DNA of 51,455 bases, from NCBI GenBank assembly GCA_003527225.1, contig DPXQ01000075.1, forward strand, positions 22,745-74,199, in the 5' to 3' direction. How positions within the stretch are numbered: the stretch's first letter is position 1; every line of letters starts with the position of its first letter. The notes under the pieces are model-generated. The model searched no databases. It saw only the letters and a list, made by a program, of their open reading frames with translations, and had not been told where the DNA came from. The position numbers were made by a program, and so were the translations under genes. The stretch is from Rhizobium sp. Its GTDB lineage: Bacteria; Pseudomonadota; Alphaproteobacteria; Rhizobiales; Rhizobiaceae. Shown piece by piece: positions 43,460-51,455 of this stretch.

Positions 43460-43483
43460 CGGCGCGCCCCACAAGGCGCGCCG
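43460..43483. repeat. Perfect 9-bp hairpin between pcaG and pcaI
   Basis: CGGCGCGCC (43460-43468) pairs with GGCGCGCCG (43475-43483) over a 6-nt loop, 8 nt after the pcaG stop on the minus strand. No T tract follows. It may protect the upstream mRNA or partly separate pcaDCHG from pcaIJFB expression. Confidence 0.5.
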
Positions 43484-43491
43484 GGCCCATA

Positions 43492-44109
43492 TCAGATGTC
43501 GAAGAACACTGTCTCGTTTTCACCCTGCAGCATGATGTCGAAGGTATAGGTATCACCCTCGCGCCTGGCAATCAGGGTCGGAACACGCACTTTGTGCTCG
43601 ATACGGGCCAATACCGGATCCTCGGCATTGGCCTTTTCCTCGTCGGCGAAATACATCCGGGTGTGAAGACCGATATTGATGCCGCGCGCCACGATCCAGA
43701 AGGTGATGTGTGGCGCCATCAGGCGACCGTCGTTGAACGGCACCCGGCCGGGCTTGATGGTCTCGAACATGTATTCGCCGGACGCCATGTCCGCCGGGCA
43801 ACGGCCCCAGCCGAGGAAATTCGGGTCGGCCTTGCCGCAGGTCTCAGACGGGCTGTTGTAGAAACCGTCGGCATCGGCCTGCCAAATCTCGATCAGCGCA
43901 TCCTTGAGCGGCGTGCCGGAGCCATCGATCACGCGCCCCTTGATCTTGATGCGCTCGCCCTTGGTCTTGTCGTCATAGAGCGGGCCGGAGCCGAGATCCG
44001 TCTCGTAAACGCCGTGGATGCCGGTGAAATTCGGCGTGCAGCCGATATGGACGTAAGGACCGGCGGTCTGCGACGGGGATTCTTTCAGATAACCGAGCGG
44101 TTGCACCAT
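43492..44109 (-). CDS. pcaG: Protocatechuate 3,4-dioxygenase alpha subunit
   Basis: PcaG, 205 residues, the alpha subunit of the non-haem Fe(III) ring-cleavage dioxygenase. SPSQTAGPYVHIGCTPN near the N terminus, DGSGTPLKDALIEIWQADADG and APHITFWIVARGINIGLHTRMYF are typical; this subunit lines the active site but does not carry the iron. The ATG at 44109 follows the pcaH stop by 1 nt. A longer open frame upstream lies within pcaH. Confidence 0.95.
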   Translation of the reverse strand: MVQPLGYLKESPSQTAGPYVHIGCTPNFTGIHGVYETDLGSGPLYDDKTKGERIKIKGRVIDGSGTPLKDALIEIWQADADGFYNSPSETCGKADPNFLGWGRCPADMASGEYMFETIKPGRVPFNDGRLMAPHITFWIVARGINIGLHTRMYFADEEKANAEDPVLARIEHKVRVPTLIARREGDTYTFDIMLQGENETVFFDI

Positions 44110-44110
44110 A

Positions 44111-45264
<1,154 letters not shown>

Positions 45265-45274
45265 GGGATTCCTT

Positions 45275-46063
45275 TCACGCCTTCCTGACAAATGGCTCAA
45301 TAAGCGCGGCCAGCCGTTCTGGCTGCTCGACGCAGGGGATATGGCCACAGCCCTCGATAATCTCGAAACGGGCACCGGGGATCATGGCGGCAGCGGCGTG
45401 CACGAGGTCCGGTGGGGTGGAGCCATCCTGGTCGCCGACCACGCAGAGGGTCGGAACGGTGATGGTCGGCGGGATTGCGGAATAGTCCGTGTCGCGGATC
45501 GCCTCGCAGGTGCCGATATAGCCCTCGGCTGACTGGCGCTCCAACATGAGGCGGTAGCCGGAAAGATCTTCTGCCCGTTCCTCGTGGAAGTCCTTCGTGA
45601 ACCAGCGTTCCATGACGCTGGCTCCGATGCTGGCAAGGCCGCCCTTGCGGATCGCATCAATGCGGCCATTCCAGATTTCGGCCGTTCCGATTCTGGGTGC
45701 GGTATCGCAGAGGATGACTTTCCTGACGAGATCGGGACGCTTCTCCCAGAGGCCCTGAACGACCATGCCGCCCACCGACAGACCGCAGAAGACGGCCTTC
45801 TCGATATCGAGATAGCCGACGAGGGCAATCAGGTCGTCGACGAGATCGTCCATGGTGAAGGGCTTGTCGCCGAGACCGGAAAGACCGTGACCGCGCGAAT
45901 CGTAGAGCAGCACCGAGACATCATCGCCGAGTTCATCGAACAGCGGCAGCCAAATGCGGAAATCGGTCCCCAGGGAATTCGAGAACACGACGAGTTGCTT
46001 TGCGTCGGGATCGCCGATCAGTTCGTAGTGCAGGGTAATGCCGTTGATCGTGGCAAAGGCCAT
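45275..46063 (-). CDS. pcaD: 3-oxoadipate enol-lactonase
   Basis: PcaD, 262 residues, an alpha/beta-hydrolase that opens 3-oxoadipate enol-lactone to 3-oxoadipate. The nucleophile elbow GLSVGGMV is near residue 95, YDSRGHGLSG precedes it, and the acid and base lie in VVGDQDGSTPP and EGCGHIPCVEQPERL. It is the first gene of the pca run, divergent from pcaQ by 92 nt. Confidence 0.94.
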   Translation of the reverse strand: MAFATINGITLHYELIGDPDAKQLVVFSNSLGTDFRIWLPLFDELGDDVSVLLYDSRGHGLSGLGDKPFTMDDLVDDLIALVGYLDIEKAVFCGLSVGGMVVQGLWEKRPDLVRKVILCDTAPRIGTAEIWNGRIDAIRKGGLASIGASVMERWFTKDFHEERAEDLSGYRLMLERQSAEGYIGTCEAIRDTDYSAIPPTITVPTLCVVGDQDGSTPPDLVHAAAAMIPGARFEIIEGCGHIPCVEQPERLAALIEPFVRKA

Positions 46064-46087
46064 GGGTTCTCTCCTCGTTCTGAAAAA

Positions 46088-46146
46088 CTAGACGATGGTT
46101 TTTGACGGGTAAAATGATATTTTGGCCGAAATTCATAACCATCTAG
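46088..46146. promoter_or_regulatory. pcaD-pcaQ divergent control region with inverted repeats
   Basis: GATGGTT (46094-46100) and AACCATC (46137-46143) are perfect inverted repeats, each flanked outward by CTAG (46088-46091 and 46143-46146). A central dyad AAAAT-GAT-ATTTT lies at 46111-46123. ATAACC at 46135-46140 matches one half of the published rhizobial PcaQ site (ATAACC-N4-GGTTAA), while the other half is degenerate. Confidence 0.5.
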
Positions 46147-46155
46147 GCATGATTC

Positions 46156-47079
46156 ATGGACGCCCGGATCAAATTCCGCCACTTGCAGACTTTCCTAGAG
46201 GTCGCACGCCAGCGCAGTGTCGGCAAGGCGGCGGATGCGCTCGCCATCACGCAGCCCGCCGTCACGCGCACGATCCGCGAACTCGAGGACATTCTCGGCG
46301 TCCCGCTGTTCGAACGCGAAGGCCGAGGCATCAGGATCACCCATTTCGGCGACGTCTTCCTGAAGCATGCGGGCGAAAGCCTCGCAGCCGTGCAACGTGG
46401 CATGGATTCAGTGGCGCTTGCGCTGAAATCCGAAGGCCCTCCGGTCCGGATCGGTACCCTGCCGACAGCATCGGCAACCTTCATGCCGGACGCAGTGGCA
46501 CAGTTCCTCGCAAGCGGCACCGGCAGCCAGGTAACCATCGTTTCGGGCGAGAATCGGGGGCTGCTCGATTCGCTGAGGCTCGGCGAGCTCGACCTCGTCG
46601 TCGGTCGGCTCGCAGCCCCCGAACTGATGACCGGGCTTTTCTTCGAGCCGCTCTATACCGAAGAGGTGGTCCTCGTCGTGGGCTCTTCCCATCCGCTGCT
46701 GGTGCGCCGGAACTTCACCTTGGGCGCGCTCTCCAACTACACGGTGCTGATGCCGACGCGGGGCTCGGTAATCCGTCCCTTCGTCGATCGGCTGTTTCTC
46801 ACCAACGGCATCCCGGAGCTGCCGCACACGATCGAGACGGTTTCGGATTCCTTCGGCCGCGCCTATATCACCCGCAATGACGCGGTATGGATCATCTCAC
46901 GGGGCGTGGTGGCCGACGAATTGAAAAGCGGCCGTCTCGCCACACTCGAAATCGATATGAGCGAAACGCGTGGCGCGGTCGGTCTGACGACGCAAGCCGG
47001 CGCGGAACCGAGCGCTTCGCTTGCGCTTATGAAGCAGACGATCAGGGATCATGTTTCCGCCCGAGAGGGGCGGTTTTGA
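46156..47079 (+). CDS. pcaQ: LysR-type activator PcaQ
   Basis: PcaQ, 307 residues. The N-terminal winged helix is FRHLQTFLEVARQRSVGKAA with recognition helix ITQPAVTRTIRELEDILG; the rest is an effector-binding domain. It is transcribed away from pcaD, the standard arrangement in which PcaQ activates pcaD-C-H-G with a beta-ketoadipate pathway coinducer. A pcaR gene (IclR-type regulator of pcaIJF in some rhizobia) is not in the window. The stop is 17 nt from the convergent polA stop. Confidence 0.93.
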   Translation: MDARIKFRHLQTFLEVARQRSVGKAADALAITQPAVTRTIRELEDILGVPLFEREGRGIRITHFGDVFLKHAGESLAAVQRGMDSVALALKSEGPPVRIGTLPTASATFMPDAVAQFLASGTGSQVTIVSGENRGLLDSLRLGELDLVVGRLAAPELMTGLFFEPLYTEEVVLVVGSSHPLLVRRNFTLGALSNYTVLMPTRGSVIRPFVDRLFLTNGIPELPHTIETVSDSFGRAYITRNDAVWIISRGVVADELKSGRLATLEIDMSETRGAVGLTTQAGAEPSASLALMKQTIRDHVSAREGRF

Positions 47080-47095
47080 TGATCGCCCGGATAGA

Positions 47096-50074
47096 TCAGT
47101 GCGCCTCGTCCCAATTCGTAGCGGCACGGGCGTCCACCTTCAACGGCACCTTCATCGAGATCGCCGGCATGGCGGCGTGCTCCATGACATTGACAATCAC
47201 CGGCATCGCCTGATCCACGGCGGCTTCCTCGACTTCGAATATCAGTTCATCGTGGACTTGCAGCAGCATGCGGGCCTTTTCATCAAGCCCTGCCTTTGCC
47301 AGCGCCGGCTCGATTTTCACCATCGCGCGACGGATGATATCGGCGGCGGACCCTTGAATCGGCGCATTGATTGCCGCCCGCTCATTGAAGGCGCGCATCG
47401 AGGGATTGGACGACTTGATTTCCGGGTAATGCGCGCGCCGACCGAATATGGTCTCGACATATCCGTTCTCGCGGGCAAAGGCCTTGGTGGCTTCCATATA
47501 ATCCTTGATGCCGGGGAACCGCTCGAAATACTTCTTGATGTAGTCACCCGCCTCCGAACGCTCGATCCCCAGCTGGTTGGCAAGGCCGAAGGCCGATATC
47601 CCGTAGATAATACCAAAATTGATCGCCTTGGCGCGGCGGCGCACTTCGGCCGGCATACCCTCAACCGGCACGCCAAACATTTCCGACGCCGTCATCGCAT
47701 GAATGTCGATGCCGTCGGCGAAGGCCTGGCGAAGCTGTGGAATGTCGGCGACATGCGCAAGCACGCGAAGTTCGATCTGGCTGTAGTCGGCCGACAGCAA
47801 TCTGTGGCCCGGCGTGGAGATGAATGCGGTGCGGATCTTGCGGCCTTCCGCAGTACGGACAGGGATGTTTTGAAGATTGGGTTCCGAGGAGGAGAGCCGC
47901 CCCGTCGTGGTCGAGGCCAGCGAATAGGAGGTGTGCACCCGCTTGGTTTGAGGGTGGACATAACCAGGCAGGGCATCGGTATAGGTGGATTTGAGCTTGG
48001 TAAGCTGGCGCCAGTCGACGATCTTGCGCGGCAGGGGTGCGCCTTCCGCCGCCAGGTCTTCCAGTACTTGCGCCGACGTCGACCATTGACCGGTCTTGGT
48101 CTTGGAGCCGCCAGGCAAGCCCATCTTTCCGAACAGGATATCGCCCAGCTGCTTCGGCGATCCGATATTGAAGCGCTCGCCAGCGAGTTCGTAGATCTCG
48201 TCCTCGAAAGCGGCCGCCTTCTGGGCGAGCTCGCCCGAAAGACGCGACAGGATCTGCCGATCAACCGTGATGCCGCGCTCCTCCATTCGGGCCAGGACCG
48301 GGACGAGCGGGCGTTCCAGACGCTCATAGACCGTCGTCAGGTGGTCGGCGGCAAGCCGAGGCTTCAGGACCATCCACAGACGCAGGGTCACGTCGGCGTC
48401 TTCCGCCGCATAAGCGGTAGCCCGATCGATATCGACCAGATCGAAAGTGACCAGGGATTTGCCCGAGCCCGCGACTTCCTTGTAAGCAATCGGCGTGTGG
48501 CCGAGCCAACGCTCTGACAGGGTGTCCATGCCGTGGGTCGTCTTGCCGGCTTCAAGGACGTAGGACATCAGCATGGTGTCATCGAAACTCTGGATATCGA
48601 TGCCATGCCGTTTCATAACCAGATAGTCGTATTTGAGGTTCTGCGCGACCTTGAGGATCGACGTATCCTCCAGCAGCCCCTTCAGGGCCGCAAGCGCCTC
48701 CTTCATCGGGATCTGGCCCTCCGCAGGCCCGCCCCCAAGCAGGTCGCCGACACCGGTCCTGTGCGCCAGAGGCACGTAGGCGGCGCGGATATCGGTAGAA
48801 CCGGGCGACTGGCCGTTGTCGGCAATTGCCAGCGAGAAGCCGACGAGTTCGGCCTGCATGGGATCAAGCGACGTCGTTTCAGTATCGAAGGCGACGAGAC
48901 CGGTTTCGCGTGCAGCGTCGATCCAGGCGTTCAGGGTCTCAAGGTCGCGTATGGTCTGATAGCCGGAGGTGTCGAGCTTCCGGCCGTGAAAGGCTTCAGC
49001 CCGCGTCTTGGCAAGATCGGCCGGAGCCGGACCAATGGGGGCGGTTGTCGAAGCGGAAGCTGCCCCTACCTCCGGCGGACGCGCGCCATTGTCTGCCGGC
49101 AAGTCACCGGTCTCGAGATCAGGCCCGTGGGCGGACGCGCCCCATTCGATCTTGACGAATGCCGGTTCGATGGCATTGGCATCACAACCGCAGGCCTCCG
49201 CGACGCGCCGCGTCAGGGTGTTGAATTCCATCGTCTTGAGGAAACCGATCAGCATCGGTCCGTCCTGCTTTTCAAGCGACAAGGCATCGAGCGGCACGTC
49301 GAGCGGCACATCGGTCCTGAGCGTCACCAGCGTGCGGGACAACCGCGCGAGTTCGGCATTGGCGACGATATTCTCGCGGCGCTTGACCTGCTTGATCTCA
49401 CCGGCCCGTTCGAGAAGCGTGTCAAGATCGCCATATTCTTCCAGCAATTGCGCCGCCGTCTTCGGGCCGATCCCGGGGATGCCCGGGATATTATCGGTCG
49501 AATCGCCGGTCAGCGCCTGCAGGTCGATCATCTTTTCCGGCGGCACGCCCCATTTTTCGACGACCTCGGGAATGCCAATCTGCTTGTCCTTCATGCTGTC
49601 ATACATGTGGACGTTGGGCGTTACCAACTGCATCAGATCCTTGTCGGATGAGATGATGGTCACATCGGCACCCACGGCTTCGGCCTGACGGGAATAGGTG
49701 GCGATGATATCGTCAGCCTCGAAACCTTCCTTCTCGATGCAGGGAAGGTTGAATGCGCGTGTGGCCTCGCGGATCAGGCCGAATTGTGGCACCAGTTCTT
49801 CCGGAGGCGCGGAACGGTTGGCCTTGTAGGCGTCATAGAGTTCCTTGCGGAAGGTCTTCGAGGAATAGTCGAAGATCACCGCGAAATGGGTCGGCGTGAC
49901 GCCGACCGAGGTATCGCGGGCGTCGGTGAGAAGCTTCCACAGCATATTGCAGAAACCCGCGACCGCGCCGACCGGCAAGCCGTCGGATTTGCGCGTGAGC
50001 GGGGGCAGAGCGTGGAATGCCCGGAAGATGAAGCCGGAGCCGTCCACGAGGAAAATATGATCGCCTTTTTTCAT
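47096..50074 (-). CDS. polA: DNA polymerase I
   Basis: PolA, 992 residues, with all three domains. The 5' nuclease is at about 1-290 (FEADDIIATYSRQAE, SSDKDLMQLV, GDSTDNIPGIPGIGPKTAA in two parts). The 3'-5' exonuclease is at about 375-575 with intact acidic residues (AFDTETTSLD, QNLKYDYLVM, YAAEDADVT). The polymerase is at about 590-992 (DYSQIELRVLAH, RRRAKAINFGIIYG, LLQVHDEL). An Ala/Pro-rich linker near 320-360 makes it about 60 residues longer than the E. coli enzyme. It fills repair gaps and removes Okazaki primers. Confidence 0.97.
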   Translation of the reverse strand: MKKGDHIFLVDGSGFIFRAFHALPPLTRKSDGLPVGAVAGFCNMLWKLLTDARDTSVGVTPTHFAVIFDYSSKTFRKELYDAYKANRSAPPEELVPQFGLIREATRAFNLPCIEKEGFEADDIIATYSRQAEAVGADVTIISSDKDLMQLVTPNVHMYDSMKDKQIGIPEVVEKWGVPPEKMIDLQALTGDSTDNIPGIPGIGPKTAAQLLEEYGDLDTLLERAGEIKQVKRRENIVANAELARLSRTLVTLRTDVPLDVPLDALSLEKQDGPMLIGFLKTMEFNTLTRRVAEACGCDANAIEPAFVKIEWGASAHGPDLETGDLPADNGARPPEVGAASASTTAPIGPAPADLAKTRAEAFHGRKLDTSGYQTIRDLETLNAWIDAARETGLVAFDTETTSLDPMQAELVGFSLAIADNGQSPGSTDIRAAYVPLAHRTGVGDLLGGGPAEGQIPMKEALAALKGLLEDTSILKVAQNLKYDYLVMKRHGIDIQSFDDTMLMSYVLEAGKTTHGMDTLSERWLGHTPIAYKEVAGSGKSLVTFDLVDIDRATAYAAEDADVTLRLWMVLKPRLAADHLTTVYERLERPLVPVLARMEERGITVDRQILSRLSGELAQKAAAFEDEIYELAGERFNIGSPKQLGDILFGKMGLPGGSKTKTGQWSTSAQVLEDLAAEGAPLPRKIVDWRQLTKLKSTYTDALPGYVHPQTKRVHTSYSLASTTTGRLSSSEPNLQNIPVRTAEGRKIRTAFISTPGHRLLSADYSQIELRVLAHVADIPQLRQAFADGIDIHAMTASEMFGVPVEGMPAEVRRRAKAINFGIIYGISAFGLANQLGIERSEAGDYIKKYFERFPGIKDYMEATKAFARENGYVETIFGRRAHYPEIKSSNPSMRAFNERAAINAPIQGSAADIIRRAMVKIEPALAKAGLDEKARMLLQVHDELIFEVEEAAVDQAMPVIVNVMEHAAMPAISMKVPLKVDARAATNWDEAH

Positions 50075-50213
50075 GGAAGCATGGATAGCGCGGGGGGACG
50101 TGATCGTCCATATAAAGTTCCAGCGGCCATTCGTGACGCTGTCACGCCAACGTTACCAATTTGTAATCTGACGTTCCCTTGAAAAACCATATTTGACCGC
50201 ACATTTCATAGTC

Positions 50214-50317
50214 ACGGCGCCTGATCACGCCGCAGTCTGAAAGAGGCCCGTCCCCCGCCGCTTCAGACTTGGACAAAGGCCTAATCCCCCCTCTCCGGGC
50301 CTTTGTCCCACTTTTTC
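50214..50317 (+). ncRNA. Probable trans-acting small RNA between polA and marR
   Basis: About 104 nt with three consecutive stem-loops: CGGCG/CGCCG (50215-50232); AGTCTGAA/TTCAGACT (50234-50241 with 50262-50269, perfect 8 bp); and the terminator GGACAAAGGCC/GGCCTTTGTCC with CACTTTTT (50271-50316). The loops are C-rich and unpaired, resembling anti-Shine-Dalgarno loops of rhizobial sRNAs. No plus-strand gene lies upstream, so the terminator needs a transcript of its own. TTGAAA (50179-50184) is a possible -35. I recall that the alpha-r7 (Smr7C) family sits beside polA in Sinorhizobium; identity is unverified. The 5' end is estimated. Confidence 0.7.
50271..50316 (+). terminator. Rho-independent terminator of the polA-marR small RNA
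   Basis: A perfect 11-bp stem GGACAAAGGCC (50271-50281) with GGCCTTTGTCC (50298-50308), a C-rich 16-nt loop, then CACTTTTT. It is oriented for plus-strand transcription. Confidence 0.8.
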
Positions 50318-50320
50318 GTA

Positions 50321-50354
50321 AAGCCGCCGTGGAGCCTCCAAGCCACGGCGGCTT
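50321..50354. repeat. Second perfect 12-bp hairpin after the sRNA terminator
   Basis: AAGCCGCCGTGG (50321-50332) pairs with CCACGGCGGCTT (50343-50354) over a 10-nt loop containing CCTCC. On the plus strand TGCTTT follows, on the minus strand TACGAAAA. It may be a back-up or bidirectional terminator, or a separate structured RNA element in the marR leader. Confidence 0.5.
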
Positions 50355-50434
50355 TGCTTTGCCGGCGGCAGATCTTCCATCGCTTGCGCGCGACATATCT
50401 TGTGAGTGCCCGCAAATGCGCCTATCCCATATCC

Positions 50435-50866
50435 ATGACGTTCAACCGGATGGAATCGGCTACCTATCTCGCCGGCCAGTTGGCAAGGGCGTTTTCCCGC
50501 GCGCTACAGATGAAAGCGTCGCAGCTCGGCTTTTCCGCCGGCCATTTCCCGATCCTTATCGAACTCTGGAACCAAGACGGGCTGACCCAAAGGCAGCTTC
50601 TCGACCGGATCGACATCGAGCAGGCGACGATGGCCAATACGCTATCCCGCATGGAACGCGACGGGCTCATCGAACGCAAGCCGCACCCCAAGGACAAGCG
50701 CGCCCAACTGGTCTTCCTGACCGCCAGGGCCCGCGATCTGAAGGAAGAGGCGCTGGCAGCGGCAATGGAAGCCGACGAGGCGCTTTTTGACGGCTTTCGG
50801 CGTTTCGAGAAGGAGCTGATGCTCGAATATATCCGTCGGGCGATCGACAACGCCCAGAAACCCTGA
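50435..50866 (+). CDS. MarR-family transcriptional regulator
   Basis: A 143-residue winged-helix protein. The DNA-binding part is LTQRQLLDRIDIEQATMANTLSRMERDGLIERK (residues about 45-78, given here in overlapping family terms), with the wing sequence HPKDKRAQLVFLT typical of MarR. N- and C-terminal helices would form the dimer. The start is set at the ATG at 50435; the ATG at 50450 is an alternative, and the open frame upstream crosses the hairpin region and is unlikely. Ligand and targets are unknown. Confidence 0.85.
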   Translation: MTFNRMESATYLAGQLARAFSRALQMKASQLGFSAGHFPILIELWNQDGLTQRQLLDRIDIEQATMANTLSRMERDGLIERKPHPKDKRAQLVFLTARARDLKEEALAAAMEADEALFDGFRRFEKELMLEYIRRAIDNAQKP

Positions 50867-50973
50867 TCCTTCGCGACGAACCATCCTCTCTGAAATTTAT
50901 GCGGGCGACGCCTCGAAACCAAAATTGCTTTGGTCTATCGTCCGAAGCGATTTGAACAGTTCAGGATATGGTC

Positions 50974-51455
50974 ATGAGAGATATTTCATCCGTACTCGAC
51001 AGCGCCGACAAGGCGCTTCCCCAGAGCCTCGACAGGCTTTTCAATCTCGTCAGAATCAAGTCGATCTCGACCGATCCGGCCTTCAAGGCGGAATGCCGCA
51101 AGGCTGCCGAGTGGCTGGTCAAGGAGCTGGGCGAGCTCGGCTTCGAGGCGTCCGTTCGCGACACACCCGGCCATCCGATGGTCGTCGCGCATCACGCCGG
51201 CGCCACGCCGAACGCCCCACATGCCCTTTTCTACGGCCATTACGACGTCCAGCCGGTCGATCCGCTCAATCTCTGGGAAAACGATCCCTTCGAACCGGCG
51301 ATCAAGGAACTCGACGGCGGCCGCAAGGTCATCACCGGCCGGGGCACATCGGACGACAAGGGGCAATTGCTAACCTTCGTCGAGGCCTGCCGCGCCTATA
51401 AGCAGGCTCATGGCGCATTGCCGATCCGCCTCACCATCCTTTTCGAAGGCGAGGA
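50974..51455 (+). CDS. M20-family metallopeptidase (partial, N-terminal part)
   Basis: The first about 160 residues of an M20 dipeptidase/ArgE-DapE-like enzyme. Metal ligands appear in FYGHYDVQP (His) and GRGTSDDKGQL (bridging Asp), and the catalytic Glu with the next ligand is in LFEGEE at the window edge. The spacing fits CNDP-type dipeptidases of about 460 residues. The ATG at 50974 has AGGA 7 nt upstream; an ATG at 50968 is less well placed. The C-terminal two thirds are outside the window. Confidence 0.9.
   Translation, partial: MRDISSVLDSADKALPQSLDRLFNLVRIKSISTDPAFKAECRKAAEWLVKELGELGFEASVRDTPGHPMVVAHHAGATPNAPHALFYGHYDVQPVDPLNLWENDPFEPAIKELDGGRKVITGRGTSDDKGQLLTFVEACRAYKQAHGALPIRLTILFEGE

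Overview
The window is a stretch of high-GC alphaproteobacterial chromosome, almost certainly from the Rhizobiaceae. The protein sequences, the Pho-regulated phn genes, the pcaQ/pcaDCHG cluster, YejABEF and the order mepA-mgsA-glk-ABC exporter-dapB-gpmA-phn...polA all point there. From memory, not from a search, this backbone resembles the near-origin part of the Sinorhizobium meliloti chromosome, with a protocatechuate (pca) block placed between phn and polA. It is gene-dense. I see no insertion sequence, prophage, CRISPR array or rRNA; one tRNA-Ser is present.

Layout. 1-4857 (minus): a BMP-type nucleoside ABC importer operon (binding protein, double ATPase, two permeases) running into cytidine deaminase. 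5093-6104: msrA and a small membrane protein. 6306-6395: tRNA-Ser(GGA). 6771-10706 (minus): a three-gene unit of a PstS-like periplasmic binding protein, a membrane PAS-PAS-GGDEF-EAL c-di-GMP enzyme and a small secreted protein; this is the best candidate here for an undescribed signalling system. 10995-14309 (minus): CoxG-like protein, pncB, a small membrane protein and a GhrA-like reductase. 14327-20196 (minus): the yejABEF peptide importer. 20374-26420 (plus): mepA, mgsA, glk, a lipid-exporter-like ABC protein, dapB and gpmA.

26435-39725 is a complete C-P lyase locus: phnF (minus), then phnG-H-I-J-K-L and a hexapeptide transferase, phnC-D-E1-E2, and DUF1045-phnM-phnN. Three PhoB-box-like direct repeats (about 27171, 32648 and 37165) divide it into three phosphate-starvation transcription units. 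A likely PhnF operator lies in front of phnG, and a strong hairpin terminator sits between phnD and phnE1. PhnCDE bring in the phosphonate, PhnG-L and M convert it to a cyclic ribose phosphate plus a hydrocarbon, and PhnN makes PRPP. PhnP is absent, and a 2H-phosphoesterase-like DUF1045 protein is in its usual functional position. A 31-codon membrane-protein ORF lies antisense in the phnI-phnJ gap.

39729-46063 (minus) holds pcaD-C-H-G, then pcaI-J-F-B, the full protocatechuate to succinyl-CoA plus acetyl-CoA route, divergent from its LysR activator gene pcaQ. polA follows (minus). The polA-marR gap carries a three-hairpin RNA ending in a rho-independent terminator, a strong small-RNA candidate. 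The window ends inside an M20 metallopeptidase gene.
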